From the NCBI RefSeq assembly GCF_900110255.1, contig NZ_FODD01000044.1, forward strand, positions 1-63,331: 63,331 bases of DNA, read 5' to 3'. Source of the stretch: Actinacidiphila rubida. GTDB taxonomy: Bacteria; Actinomycetota; Actinomycetes; Streptomycetales; Streptomycetaceae. Position numbers and translations under genes: made by a program. Of the stretch, positions 25,201 through 33,666 are shown piece after piece. A model generated the notes under the pieces. The model ran no database searches. It was not told the DNA's origin and saw only the letters and a program-made list of their open reading frames with translations. How positions within the stretch are numbered: position 1 is the first letter of the stretch; each line of letters starts with the position of its first letter.

Positions 25201-26300
25201 CCGTCGGTGAGGGCCGCCGGCGACCAGCCGCAGCAGGAGGTCGTGTCCAGGGCGGTCACCGGCCGGCCCTGCGCGAGGCTCAGCGGGTGGGCCGCGGGCG
25301 CGATGGCGCGGGCGTCGGCCCAGCCGCTGTCGTCGAGCCCGGCGGAGTCCCAGCCGGGCACGGCCCTGCGCGCGTCGTACGTCTCGCCGTAGTAGAAGTC
25401 GTCGCCGGTGACCGGTCCGGGGGTCGTCTTCCAGTCCGGGCCGGTGCCGAACTGCGTGTGGGTGCCGTCGGTGTAGGTCACGTCGAGCTGTCCCACGAAC
25501 GCCGGCCGTCCGCTCGCCTGGCCCTTGCCGGCCATGAAGGCGAGGGCGTTGCTGCCGTGGCGCAGCAGGGTCGTCACGTCGAGGTCGCGGTACAGCGCGC
25601 GTGACGCGTAGTCGGTGACCGAGGAGTCGAGGACCTCGGTGGGGTCGACGACGGCGCCGTTCAGGTGCGGTTCGACGAGTCCCTGCGCCGCGAAGTACAG
25701 GCGGGCGCGGGCGACCGGCTTCACGATGTCGACGTCCCCCCGCAGCAGGGCGCCGTCGTCGGCCTGGATCCACCACGCCGACCAGTCGGAGGGATGCAGC
25801 AGTCCGGTGTCGAACGTGGTGGGCGCCGACCAGGGCGACGGCACGCCCTGCCGGTTCCAGGTGCGCACCGACCAGGTGTAGCTGTGGTCGCTGCTCAACT
25901 CGGGCCCGCCGTAGGTGACTCCGGTCGACTCGGCGGACACCACCCGGCCGGAGTCCCAGTCCGCCGCGTGGTCGCGTGCCCGGTTCGGGCCCGGCGCGGC
26001 GCCCAGCCGTATCTCGTAGGCGGTCTGCGCCTGGGCGCGTCCGGTGTCGCGCACCGTCCACGCCAGGAGGGGGCGGGACTCGCCGGCCGGCAGGCCGGCG
26101 CCGTGCCCGTCGACGCGCAGGCCGGTGGGGGCGAGCGGGCCGGAGCCGGCCGCGGCGTCGCGCGGGGTCACGGCGCCGGCGGGCACCGCCGGCGCGGTGG
26201 CGAGCAGCGCGGCCGCCGCGGCGACGCCGGTGACGGCGACCGTCACGGCGTGTCCGGCGGTACGCGACCGCCGCCCTGGTCGAAACCCGGGCCATGGCAT
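22275..26300 (-). CDS. Large secreted multimodular GH78 alpha-L-rhamnosidase
   Basis: A 1341-residue exported enzyme with a Sec leader (to about residue 44). An Fn3-like domain is followed by rhamnosidase N domains. A discoidin (F5/8 type C) domain is inserted at about residues 345-500 (SLAQGRPVTALDTTSC... WVQTDLGQDRAIRQITLFP... YVRVTATKL). The GH78 barrel has the canonical acid motif DCPTREKHGWLGD and base TIWEKW. After it come a NEW3-like beta-sandwich (about 1090-1190) and a C-terminal carbohydrate-binding discoidin-like module ending RVAELTP. The last two modules are shared with the divergent gene at 26730. GAGGAAGGGG precedes the ATG. Probably hydrolyses rhamnose-rich plant polysaccharide outside the cell. 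Confidence 0.92.
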   Translation of the reverse strand: MPWPGFRPGRRSRTAGHAVTVAVTGVAAAAALLATAPAVPAGAVTPRDAAAGSGPLAPTGLRVDGHGAGLPAGESRPLLAWTVRDTGRAQAQTAYEIRLGAAPGPNRARDHAADWDSGRVVSAESTGVTYGGPELSSDHSYTWSVRTWNRQGVPSPWSAPTTFDTGLLHPSDWSAWWIQADDGALLRGDVDIVKPVARARLYFAAQGLVEPHLNGAVVDPTEVLDSSVTDYASRALYRDLDVTTLLRHGSNALAFMAGKGQASGRPAFVGQLDVTYTDGTHTQFGTGPDWKTTPGPVTGDDFYYGETYDARRAVPGWDSAGLDDSGWADARAIAPAAHPLSLAQGRPVTALDTTSCCGWSPAALTDGVDGSSDASEGYHSAIEQSDDSTKWVQTDLGQDRAIRQITLFPARPTNDPAGDFKGAGFPVRYKIEAGDDPTFAHATTVVDRTTADQPGPGTAPVTATVATTARYVRVTATKLRCIGTSCTFRLGELGVYGAQPDTGYSAVTRLEADTAPPTRIVRTLTPVKQTRPAAGSRVYDFGQDVTGWVTLTATQPAGTAVAVKKGEILDSAGHVTTANISFSASDPPRQTDHYTFAGTGSESYAPHFNYSGFRYAEVTGLPDDADVTVTAQVVHTDVATTGGFSTSNPLLNSIQDAVAATQLNDLQSIPLDCPTREKHGWLGDAGDSDVEAMANYDMQSFYDKWLGDVVTSANADGSIPSVAPANGGQNSWRTDPAWGSAYPQIIWDAYQAYGSTRPVTDNYAQVKAWVDYLGTISDADHVVVHAPTSWGDDWVASVSTPHEYFQTGFAYLDARLLARMAGVVGNTADAAHYSALAGQIAAGLTKRYYDADTGVWANGTQLAYAMPLMLGIVPAGREQATVDRLVQDIAAHDDHLTTGFVGSTMVFQALGAYGRNDVALAVAERTDYPSFGYMVQQGPGTIWEKWPNSSAPDGTSSKDHIGLGGSIGQWFYQQLAGIQPGTDGGGYRTLTLAPGVVGDLTSASGRQETARGTVVSDWTRDGATLTYHAVVPVGATATVKLPLLGGSGSTVEESGRTVYAAGGPAQQDPGLTVGTATDDTLTMTAGSGDYTFTVRPPAQPFTRVSVTAAQASAAPVTPGGSGDLTALVEERSTGGGSAAVTADVPQGWTATATPAQIPLTPATAQARTTLRVTVPDGTPGGSYPVTVKVTAPDGTTASTTVEVPVFGRWAPGTTASASSEHAPNVVDGATRTYTASNAVDGSLTTFWNDDTQGSYPDTLTVTAPAAVALHGVGFASFSDGVPVDFTVQTWDGSAWVTQATVTGNSSVYRWVPFTSAVTTTQVRLTVTATQDGFTRVAELTP

Positions 26301-26338
26301 GGGGCACCCCTTCCTCGGAGGTACGCGATCTGCGGAGA

Positions 26339-26352
26339 TGCAAACGTTTCAG
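26339..26352. promoter_or_regulatory. LacI-type operator-like site near the rhamnosidase start
   Basis: TGCAAACGTTTCAG is centred on the AACGTT core typical of LacI-family operators and lies 38 bp upstream of the leftward start codon. It belongs to a group of four related sites in this divergent region with the shared core TGAAACGWTTCA. Confidence 0.5.
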
Positions 26353-26443
26353 CGGGAGTGCGGACCCGCGGTGGCACTACGGCGAGCGCCCCGGCGGGCG
26401 GGCGGACGGCGAGCGGACCGCCGACCGGTCGTGCGGTGACGCA

Positions 26444-26497
26444 TAGAACGATTCAAGACTGCCCGCGACCATAGGTGGCGTTCTGACAGGTGGTCAA
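26444..26497 (-). promoter_or_regulatory. Leftward rhamnosidase promoter with operator
   Basis: On the minus strand TTGACC (26492-26497) and TATGGT (26468-26473) are 18 bp apart, a good primary-sigma promoter. TAGAACGATTCAAG (26444-26457) lies just past the expected start point and matches the TGAAACGWTTCA core seen elsewhere in the same gap. Confidence 0.6.
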
Positions 26498-26538
26498 GAG
26501 GCATGCGGTGAGGAAAAGCCGGCCGGGATCACGTCTTC

Positions 26539-26559
26539 GAATTGAAACGTCTTCAATTC
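26539..26559. promoter_or_regulatory. Central inverted repeat in the divergent rhamnosidase region
   Basis: A perfect inverted repeat GAATTGAA-N5-TTCAATTC contains the TTGAAACG core. It lies between the two divergent promoters, about 42 bp upstream of the leftward -35 and 79 bp upstream of the rightward -35. Confidence 0.55.
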
Positions 26560-26638
26560 GCGAGCGGGATCTCTCGCCGCATCCGACCCGGGGAGCGCGC
26601 CGGTGTCCACGTGTGTGCGACCACCTCTGCCGCACCTA

Positions 26639-26704
26639 TTGACGGCCCCGATTCCCCTCCGTATATTCCCCGGCGTATTTCTGGGAATGAAACGATTCAT
26701 TCCC
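26639..26704 (+). promoter_or_regulatory. Rightward rhamnosidase promoter with 22-bp palindromic operator
   Basis: TTGACG (26639-26644) and TATATT (26662-26667) are exactly 17 bp apart, one of the best promoters in the window. From 26683 to 26704, about 10 bp past the predicted start, lies a perfect inverted repeat GGGAATGAA-N4-TTCATTCCC with the TGAAACGATTCA core. Its position suggests repression by blocking initiation or early elongation. Confidence 0.7.
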
Positions 26705-26729
26705 TGTCCCCGCTCTTTGGGAGCTGCTG

Positions 26730-29549
26730 ATGGCCACGCCACACCGTGCGGTCCACCCTCGCGGCCGCAGACGTCTCGGCTTCTGCCTGGCGCTCGCCGG
26801 CATGACGCTGGCCGGGCTGCCCGCCGCCGGCGCCACCGCGGCCGCGACGACGACCGCCGGATCCGCCCTGCCTGCCGGGACCGCGGCCGCGTCGCACGAC
26901 CGCCCCGGCGACGCCGACAACTTCGCGCCCGCCACCCGCACCGTCGCCCCCGTGCGGGTGACCCGCACGACCGGGTCGGTCACCGACCCCGGTGGCCTGC
27001 TCGACGGGAGGCCGACGGCCCTGACGGGCGCCGACTCCTCGCTGACCCTCGACTTCGGCAAGGAGGTCGGCGGCCTGGTCACGTTGCGCTTCACGAACGG
27101 GGCCACCGCGGGCAGCCGCCTCGGCCTGGCCTTCACCGAGTCGTCGCAGTACATCGGCACCACCAGCGACGCGAGCAACGGGGGCGGCGGCAGCGACGGC
27201 GCGATCTTCGCCGACGTCGCGCCCGGCGCGTCCTGGACGATGCCGGCCGCCTCGCTGCGCGGCGGATTCCGCTACCTCACGCTGTTCGGGACGTCCGGGA
27301 CGCCCGTCGCCCTGGACCAGGTCTCGCTCGCGATCAGCTTCGCGCCGACGATGACGGACCTGCGCGCCTACGCCAACTCCTTCTCCTCCAGCGACCCGCT
27401 GCTGAACCGCATCTGGTACGCGGGCGCGTACACCGTGCAGACCAACACCATCGCGCCGACGACGGGCCGGGTGTGGGGCCCGCCGGCCACCGGCTGGGAC
27501 AACTCCGCGACGGTCGGCACGGGCGACACCGTCCTCGTCGACGGCGCCAAGCGCGACCGCACGGTGTGGCCGGGCGACCTGGGCGTGTCCGTGCCCACCG
27601 AGTACGCCTCCCTCGGCGACCTCACGCCCACCCGCAACGCCCTGACGACGCTGTACCAGCACCAGGCAGCCTCCGGCGAACTCCCCTTTGCGGGGCCGCA
27701 GGTGAACTTCTACGGGTCGGACACCTACCACCTGTGGACGCTGATCGGCACCGCGAACTACTACCAGTACGCGCACGACAGGGCGTGGCTCGACGGAGAA
27801 TGGGCCGGCTACCGGCGCGCCGTGGCGTTCTCCCTGGCCAAGGTGCAGCCGGACGGCCTGATGTCGGTGACCGGCACCGCCGACTGGGCCCGGGGCGGGC
27901 AGGGCGGGGAGAACATCGAGGCGAACGCGCTGCTGTACCAGGCGCTGGTGACCGGCGCCGCGCTCGCGGACGTCGAGGGCGACGCGCAGTCCGGCTCCGC
28001 GTGGACCGCCGCCGCCGCGAAGCTCAAGGAGGCCGTCAACTCCACTCTGTGGGACGAGGCCGCGGGGCAGTACCGCGACAACCCCGGCAGCGACCTGCAC
28101 CCCCAGGACGGCAACTCCGCCGCGGTGTGGTTCCAGGTCGCACCGGCGGACCGCGCCCTGCGGGTCAGTGCCGCGCTGAGCCGCAACTGGAACGCCTACG
28201 GCGCCACGACCCCGGAGAAGAACGGCGAGATCGCCACCTTCCCCGGCTCCATGGAACTCCAGGCGCACCTGCAGGCCGGTGACGCGACGCGGGCGCTCGA
28301 CCTGATGCGGCGCGAGTGGGGATACATGCTCGACTCCCCCCTCGGCACGGGCAGTACGTTCTGGGAGGGCTATCTCGCCGACGGGCGGCTCGGCTACGGC
28401 GGCGCCTACATGAGTGCCGCGCACGGCTGGGCCACCGGACCCACCTCCGCTCTGACCTTCTACGTCCTGGGCATCCGGCCGCAGTCGGTCACCGGCGGCT
28501 ACGCGCTCCGCCCGGAACCGGGCGACCTGGCCTCGGCGCAGGGGTCGCTGCGCACGCCGCTCGGCGACATCCGCCTCGCCTGGCACCACGACGTCTCCGC
28601 GCGGACGTTCACCGAAAAGGTCGACGCTCCGGCCGCGGCGGTGACCGAGGTCGACGTGCCGACGTTCGGCGCCAGGACCCGGGTGACCGTCAACGGCAGC
28701 GTCGTCTGGAACGGGCGCAGCGGATCGGCGTACGGCGCGCACACCGACGGCGGCTACGTGGTGCTGCGTGGCGTGCCGTCCACGGCGGACATCGGCAGCC
28801 AGGCCCTCGGGCGCGTGACCACGGCGCTGAGCGCCGCGGTGACGGCCGCGCCCAGCACGCCGCTGCGGGCCGGCCAGACGCTGACCGTGCCGGTCACGGT
28901 CAGCGCGACGGGTGACACGGTGCTGCACGGCTCGGTCACCGCCGGCCTGCCCGCAGGCTGGACCGCCGACCCGGCCGCGTTCACGGTCGACACCCGCGAC
29001 GGTCCGACCGACACGGTCGTCCCGGTCACCGTCCACGCGCCGGCCGGCGCCGCGGGCGGTCCGCAGTCCCTCACGTTCACCGCGTCCGCGGGCGGCGCGT
29101 CCGCGCACACGGCCGCCCAGGTGCTGGTGTTCGGCGTCTGGCCCGAGGGCACCACGGCGGCCGCGTCCAGCTTCCACGCGCCGAACGTGTACGAGGGGCA
29201 GCAGCGCACGTACGACCCGGCGAACGCCCTCGACGGCGATCCTTCGACCTTCTGGAACGACGACACACCGGGCGCGTTCCCCGACACCCTGACCGTGACC
29301 TCGCCCGCCGACGTCACCCTGCACGGCGTCGGGTTCGCGTCCATGGTGGACGGCGTGCCGACGGACTTCGCCGTGCAGACCTGGGACGGCACCGCCTGGG
29401 TGACGCACGCCCAGGTGACCGGCAACACGGCGGTGGACCGGTGGGTCGCGTTCGACTCCCCCGTCACCACGACGTCCGTGCGGATCGTGGTGAACGCGGC
29501 GCAGACGCAGAACGGCGACTTCTCGCGGGTCGCCGAACTCACCCCGTAA
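26730..29549 (+). CDS. Secreted rhamnosidase-like six-hairpin glycosidase
   Basis: A 939-residue exported protein with a leader to about residue 50. A short N-terminal beta domain (LDFGKEVGGLVTLRF) replaces the larger ones of the two GH78 neighbours. The barrel carries VDGAKRDRTVWPGDLGVSVP, where the usual GH78 acid region DCPxREx is replaced by DGAKRDR. This is a form I associate with alpha-L-rhamnosidase-like proteins of fungi and bacteria, and FWEGYLADG may hold the base. NEW3-like and discoidin-like modules follow, closely similar to those of the gene at 22275. Expressed divergently from that gene from a shared operator region, so it probably works on the same substrate. Activity is less certain than for its neighbours. 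Confidence 0.82.
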   Translation: MATPHRAVHPRGRRRLGFCLALAGMTLAGLPAAGATAAATTTAGSALPAGTAAASHDRPGDADNFAPATRTVAPVRVTRTTGSVTDPGGLLDGRPTALTGADSSLTLDFGKEVGGLVTLRFTNGATAGSRLGLAFTESSQYIGTTSDASNGGGGSDGAIFADVAPGASWTMPAASLRGGFRYLTLFGTSGTPVALDQVSLAISFAPTMTDLRAYANSFSSSDPLLNRIWYAGAYTVQTNTIAPTTGRVWGPPATGWDNSATVGTGDTVLVDGAKRDRTVWPGDLGVSVPTEYASLGDLTPTRNALTTLYQHQAASGELPFAGPQVNFYGSDTYHLWTLIGTANYYQYAHDRAWLDGEWAGYRRAVAFSLAKVQPDGLMSVTGTADWARGGQGGENIEANALLYQALVTGAALADVEGDAQSGSAWTAAAAKLKEAVNSTLWDEAAGQYRDNPGSDLHPQDGNSAAVWFQVAPADRALRVSAALSRNWNAYGATTPEKNGEIATFPGSMELQAHLQAGDATRALDLMRREWGYMLDSPLGTGSTFWEGYLADGRLGYGGAYMSAAHGWATGPTSALTFYVLGIRPQSVTGGYALRPEPGDLASAQGSLRTPLGDIRLAWHHDVSARTFTEKVDAPAAAVTEVDVPTFGARTRVTVNGSVVWNGRSGSAYGAHTDGGYVVLRGVPSTADIGSQALGRVTTALSAAVTAAPSTPLRAGQTLTVPVTVSATGDTVLHGSVTAGLPAGWTADPAAFTVDTRDGPTDTVVPVTVHAPAGAAGGPQSLTFTASAGGASAHTAAQVLVFGVWPEGTTAAASSFHAPNVYEGQQRTYDPANALDGDPSTFWNDDTPGAFPDTLTVTSPADVTLHGVGFASMVDGVPTDFAVQTWDGTAWVTHAQVTGNTAVDRWVAFDSPVTTTSVRIVVNAAQTQNGDFSRVAELTP

Positions 29550-29575
29550 CACAGCCGCTTGTGCGTACCGGTCGC

Positions 29576-29609
29576 CGGGCCCGCCGCGTGCAACCACGCG
29601 GCGGGCCCG
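29576..29609. terminator. Hairpin terminator after the rhamnosidase-like gene
   Basis: A perfect 15-bp stem (CGGGCCCGCCGCGTG and its complement) with a CAAC tetraloop starts 26 bp after the stop codon. Confidence 0.8.
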
Positions 29610-29745
29610 ATCGTCATGTCGGGCAAGCGCGTCGGCGTGGCACGCCGGCGCGCGTCGAGGGGGACACGGCGCGCCCGAGGGGAGCGGACGGCGCACGGGG
29701 GCCGTGCCGGTGTGCCCGTCACCACGAACAGGACGGAACGGACCC

Positions 29746-30690
29746 ATGGTTGTACGTTCGACAGCACGCGGCGCCCGCAGAGCGCTGCCCCTCGCCATAG
29801 CCGCCGGCGCCCTGGTGCCGCTCTTCGCCGCGGCCGCACCCGCCGCGGCCGCGGCACCGCAGGTCCTGTGCACCTCGCACCGGGCCCGGATCGCCCCCAA
29901 CCTGGGCAGGGACATCACCGGAGCCCTCGGCGGCCGCCACAGCACCACCGCGATCGCCCTGTACGACCGCACGACCGGCACGCAGTGCACGCTCGACTCC
30001 GGCCGCCACTTCGACTCGGCGAGCACCGTCAAGGTCACCGTCCTGGGCGCGCTGCTGCGCCAGGCGAAGGAGGCCGACCGGTCGCTGACCGCGCGCGAGG
30101 TCACCCTGACGACGGCGATGATCACGAAGTCCGACAACGACGCCACCACCGCGCTGTGGAACCAGCTCGGCGTCGGCCGGATCCAGCACTTCCTCACGCT
30201 CGCCGGCATGACCCACACCACGCCCGGCGCGAACGGCTACTGGGGCCTGACGCAGATCACCGCGGGCGACGAACTCAAGCTGATGGCGCTGCTCACCTCC
30301 GACAACACCGTGCTCGGTTCCGACTCCCGGGCCTACGCACTCAACCTGATGAACAGGGTCGTCTCCTCCCAGCGTTGGGGCGTCCCGGCCGGAACTCCCG
30401 CCGGTGTGACCGTCCATGTGAAGAACGGCTGGCTCCCCCGGTCCACTCATGCGTGGCGCGTGCACAGCGTCGGCGCGTTCACCGGGGGCGGCCGGGACTA
30501 CGCGATCGTGGTCCTGACCCAGGACGACAGCACCATGGACTACGGCATCGCCACGATCGAGGCGGTCGCCCGCGTCGTCCACCGCGACCTGGACCCCGCC
30601 GCCCCCGTGAACAAGCTCGTCACCCGGCCCAGGATCCCGGTCCACACCCCCGGCACGCTGACCCGTCCCCTTGGGACCGCGGGTGCCTGA
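29746..30690 (+). CDS. Secreted serine beta-lactamase-like hydrolase
   Basis: A 314-residue exported protein with a leader to about residue 37 (AAAAPAAAAAP). It has the penicillin-recognising serine-enzyme motifs: SxxK as Ser93-Thr-Val-Lys96 in FDSASTVKV, SDN at 129-131 in ITKSDND, and VKNGW in place of the usual KTG. Streptomyces carry many such proteins; some are class A beta-lactamases, others act on peptidoglycan or have no known substrate. The Asn in the third motif and the absence of a clear omega-loop Glu make true beta-lactamase activity uncertain. The next gene overlaps its 3' end by 8 bp. Confidence 0.8.
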   Translation: MVVRSTARGARRALPLAIAAGALVPLFAAAAPAAAAAPQVLCTSHRARIAPNLGRDITGALGGRHSTTAIALYDRTTGTQCTLDSGRHFDSASTVKVTVLGALLRQAKEADRSLTAREVTLTTAMITKSDNDATTALWNQLGVGRIQHFLTLAGMTHTTPGANGYWGLTQITAGDELKLMALLTSDNTVLGSDSRAYALNLMNRVVSSQRWGVPAGTPAGVTVHVKNGWLPRSTHAWRVHSVGAFTGGGRDYAIVVLTQDDSTMDYGIATIEAVARVVHRDLDPAAPVNKLVTRPRIPVHTPGTLTRPLGTAGA

Positions 30691-31474
30691 CGCACAGGCG
30701 CACGAGCCGCTCCACCCCGGATTCGGGGTGCCGTTGGGACGGCTGCTGCGCCACCGCGGGCTCACTGCCGGCACGTTGGCGTCGCGAGCCGGGTCCGAGC
30801 CGGCCGAGATCACGGCGTTGCTGGCCGGCGGGACACCGGACGCGGGGTTGCTGCGGCACCTCGCAGCAGCGCTCGGATACCACGCGGTCGACCTGTTCGT
30901 GCTGGCCGGCGCACCGGTGCCGGAGGATCTGGCGCCGCTGGACGCGGAGGCGCACAACGGGGTGCGGCAGATGATCTACGACGTCGCGATGCGCCTTCCC
31001 GCGGACGATCGCCGCGAACTCCTCCTGGCCGCGCGCTCGCTGCCGCAGACGGAGCGGACCGCGCCGTTCGACCCGCCGTGGCTTCCCGCATCGATGGGCA
31101 ACCCCGGCAACTGGATCATCCGCATGCTCCGGTACCGGAACCTCGGCCCGACGGGCCTGATGCACTTCATGGCCCTCCTCACACCGACCTGCCTGTCGGC
31201 CTCCACTTATTTCATGATCGGCGTCGAACGGGTCGCGCTGTCCTCCCGACGCGTGGCGGACTTCGCGCTCGCACTGGACATCGACGCACTCGAACTGGCC
31301 GCGATCGCGGACATCGTCCTCGACGAATCACCTCCGCCACCCCCGCAGAGGGTCGTGGACACACGCGAACTCCTGTGGGAGGCCAGGCGGTTGTCGGCGG
31401 GGCAGACCAGGCAGCTCGCGGAGACGGCGCGGGCCATGGCCGAGGACGTGCCTCCTGGCGCACCGGCGGGGTGA
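30683..31474 (+). CDS. XRE-like helix-turn-helix protein
   Basis: A 263-residue protein. PLGRLLRHRGLTAGTLASRAGSEPAEITALLAGGTPDAGLLRHLAAALG (about residues 15-63) reads as an XRE-type DNA-binding domain. A second short helical repeat of similar flavour near the C terminus (SSRRVADFALALDIDALELAAIADIVL) suggests a duplicated domain. GTG 30683 overlaps the upstream stop region and places the domain near the N terminus; a TTG at 30671 is the alternative. Likely a transcription factor of unknown target, possibly acting on its own operon. Confidence 0.7.
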   Translation: MPDAQAHEPLHPGFGVPLGRLLRHRGLTAGTLASRAGSEPAEITALLAGGTPDAGLLRHLAAALGYHAVDLFVLAGAPVPEDLAPLDAEAHNGVRQMIYDVAMRLPADDRRELLLAARSLPQTERTAPFDPPWLPASMGNPGNWIIRMLRYRNLGPTGLMHFMALLTPTCLSASTYFMIGVERVALSSRRVADFALALDIDALELAAIADIVLDESPPPPPQRVVDTRELLWEARRLSAGQTRQLAETARAMAEDVPPGAPAG

Positions 31475-31518
31475 TTCGAACACTTGTTTGACACCGTGCG
31501 GCGTGGCAGGCTGCCGCA

Positions 31519-33666
31519 ATGGCCACGGACCCCGCATCCCTGCCGGAACAGCTCGTCCGGACACGACGGTTCACGCTCGGGCAGCCGGCCCGGTTCACGG
31601 TGTCGGCCGACGGCGGGACGGTGCTGTTCCTGCGGTCCCGGGCGGGGCACGACCCCGTCGCCTGCCTGTGGGCCCTGGACGTCCGGTCGGGGGCGGAACG
31701 GGTGCTCGCCGACCCGGCGGAGCTGTGCCCGGACGCGCCGGGCAGCGGCATCGGCTGGTACGGGGCGGACTCGGACGGCCGCGTCGCGGCGTTCGCCCTG
31801 GGCGGGGCGTTGTGGACGCTGGAGGTCCACGGCGGGCGGCCGCGGAAGCTGGTGACCGCGGGACAGGTGGCCGAACCGCGCCCCGATCCGGCGGGGCGGC
31901 GGATCGGCTACCTCGCCGGCGGGGCACTGCGGGTCGTCGACGTGGCCGGGGGCGGCGACCGCGCGGTGGCCTCGCCGGACGGCCCGCACGTGGAGTTCGG
32001 CATCGGCGAGCACACCGCCGCGGTCGCGGCGGACGAGGCGCGCGGGTTCTGGTGGGCACCGGACGGCGGGCGGCTGCTCGTCGCACGTGTGGACTCGGCC
32101 CGGGTCCCGCTCTGGCACGTCGCAGGCTCGGACGATCCCGCCGAGCCCCCGAAGAAGGTGCGCTGCACCGCGGTCGGCGAGCCCCATGCCGAGGTGTCGT
32201 TGTGGATCGCCGGGTTGGACGGGACGCGGATCCGCGTGGCCCACGACGCCGACGCGTTCCCGTATCTGGTCGGCGCCGTGTGGGACGCGCACGGCCCGTG
32301 CGCCGTGGTGGCGTCCCGTGACCAGCGGCGTGTCCGGACGCTGGCGATCGACCCCGCCGACGGCGCCACTTCGGTGCTCGCCGAGCAGCACGACCCCCGC
32401 TGGGTCGCGCTCGTTCCCGGCCTGCCGGCCCGCACTGCGTCAGGCGTCCTGCTCGGGCACGCGGACGGGGACGGCACCCGGCGCCTCACGGCGGACGGCC
32501 GGCCGGTCTCCCCTCCCGGGCTCCATCTGCGGGCCGTGCTCGGCACGGAAGGCGACGATGTCGTGTTCACCGCGTCGGACGACCCGGCCGAGACCCATCT
32601 GTGGGTCTGGCGGGCCCCGGACTCCGGCCCGCGGAGGCTCAGCGGAGGGCCCGGCGTGCACTCCGGCGTTCGGCGCGGCGGCACGCTCGTCCGGGTCGCC
32701 GCCGGCACCCGTCCGCACGGGCGGGCCCAGGCGGTCCGGGAGGGGCGGCCGCCACTCGATGTGCGGTCCGCCGGCGAGCCGCCGGCGCTGGAGGCCCGGC
32801 CGACGCGGCTGGTACTGGGCCCGCGCGAACTGCGCGCCGACCTGTACCTGCCGTCCTGGCACCGCCCGGGCAGCGGGCGGCTGCCGGTACTGCTGGACCC
32901 GTACGGGGGCCCGAAGCGGCAGCGGGTGACGGCGGCGCCGGACTGGCGGGCGCCCGTCTCCCAGTGGTTCGCCGAGCAGGGCTTCGCGGTCCTGGTGGCC
33001 GACGGGCGCGGCACGCCCGGGCGGGGGCCGGACTGGGAACGCGCCGTCCACGGGGACCTGTTCGGGCCGGTGCTGGACGACCAGGTCACCGCGCTCCACG
33101 AGGCGGTCCGGCGGTGCGCGGACCTGGATCCGTCCCGCGTCGGCATCCGCGGCTCGTCCTTCGGCGGGACGCTCGCCGCCCTGGCCGTCCTGCGGCGGCC
33201 GGACTGCTTCCACGCCGCGGTCGCCGCCTCGGCGGTCACCGACCAGCGGCTCTTCCACGCCCGGTCACGCGAGCGCTTCCTCGGACACCCGGAGGCCTTC
33301 CCGGAGCGCTACGACGCCTGGTCGGTGGTGCGGGCGGCGGGCGGCCTCGACCGGCCGCTGCTGCTGATCCACGGCCTGGCCGACACCACCGTCCATCCGG
33401 CGAACGCCGTCCGCCTGTCCAGGGCGCTGCTCGCCGCGGAGCGTCCGCACGAGCTTCTCCTGCTGCCGGGCGTGGGCCACCAGGTGGTGGGATCGTCCGC
33501 CACGGTGGAGGTGCTGCGGCGTCAAAGCGCCTTTCTGCGGGGCCACTTGGGGGTTCGCGGCCGGGACGGCCGACCGCCGCTGGGGAGCGGTCAGCAGCCG
33601 TCGCTGCCGGCGGCCGGCACGGTGTCGGAGGGCTCGCCGAGCGTCGCCCGCAGGACCAGTTTGTAG
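31519..33666 (+). CDS. S9 family prolyl-oligopeptidase-like serine peptidase
   Basis: A 715-residue protein without a leader. The N-terminal two thirds are a beta-propeller of repeated strands that restricts access to the active site. The C-terminal alpha/beta-hydrolase domain has DGRGTPGRGPDWERA, typical of the DPP-IV branch, the nucleophile Ser547 in GSSFGG, and LLIHGLADTTVHPANA and GVGHQ supplying Asp and His. These enzymes clip dipeptides or cleave after Pro in small peptides. The last 25 codons run into the convergent protease gene (76-bp overlap) and have the look of read-through sequence beyond the folded domain. A TTGACA lies at 31488, but I see no matching -10. Confidence 0.86.
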   Translation: MATDPASLPEQLVRTRRFTLGQPARFTVSADGGTVLFLRSRAGHDPVACLWALDVRSGAERVLADPAELCPDAPGSGIGWYGADSDGRVAAFALGGALWTLEVHGGRPRKLVTAGQVAEPRPDPAGRRIGYLAGGALRVVDVAGGGDRAVASPDGPHVEFGIGEHTAAVAADEARGFWWAPDGGRLLVARVDSARVPLWHVAGSDDPAEPPKKVRCTAVGEPHAEVSLWIAGLDGTRIRVAHDADAFPYLVGAVWDAHGPCAVVASRDQRRVRTLAIDPADGATSVLAEQHDPRWVALVPGLPARTASGVLLGHADGDGTRRLTADGRPVSPPGLHLRAVLGTEGDDVVFTASDDPAETHLWVWRAPDSGPRRLSGGPGVHSGVRRGGTLVRVAAGTRPHGRAQAVREGRPPLDVRSAGEPPALEARPTRLVLGPRELRADLYLPSWHRPGSGRLPVLLDPYGGPKRQRVTAAPDWRAPVSQWFAEQGFAVLVADGRGTPGRGPDWERAVHGDLFGPVLDDQVTALHEAVRRCADLDPSRVGIRGSSFGGTLAALAVLRRPDCFHAAVAASAVTDQRLFHARSRERFLGHPEAFPERYDAWSVVRAAGGLDRPLLLIHGLADTTVHPANAVRLSRALLAAERPHELLLLPGVGHQVVGSSATVEVLRRQSAFLRGHLGVRGRDGRPPLGSGQQPSLPAAGTVSEGSPSVARRTSL

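Noticed and set aside
29746..30690. Calling the serine hydrolase a true class A beta-lactamase resistance gene
   Set aside because: The KTG motif is KNG and no clear omega-loop Glu was found, so only a family-level call is justified.
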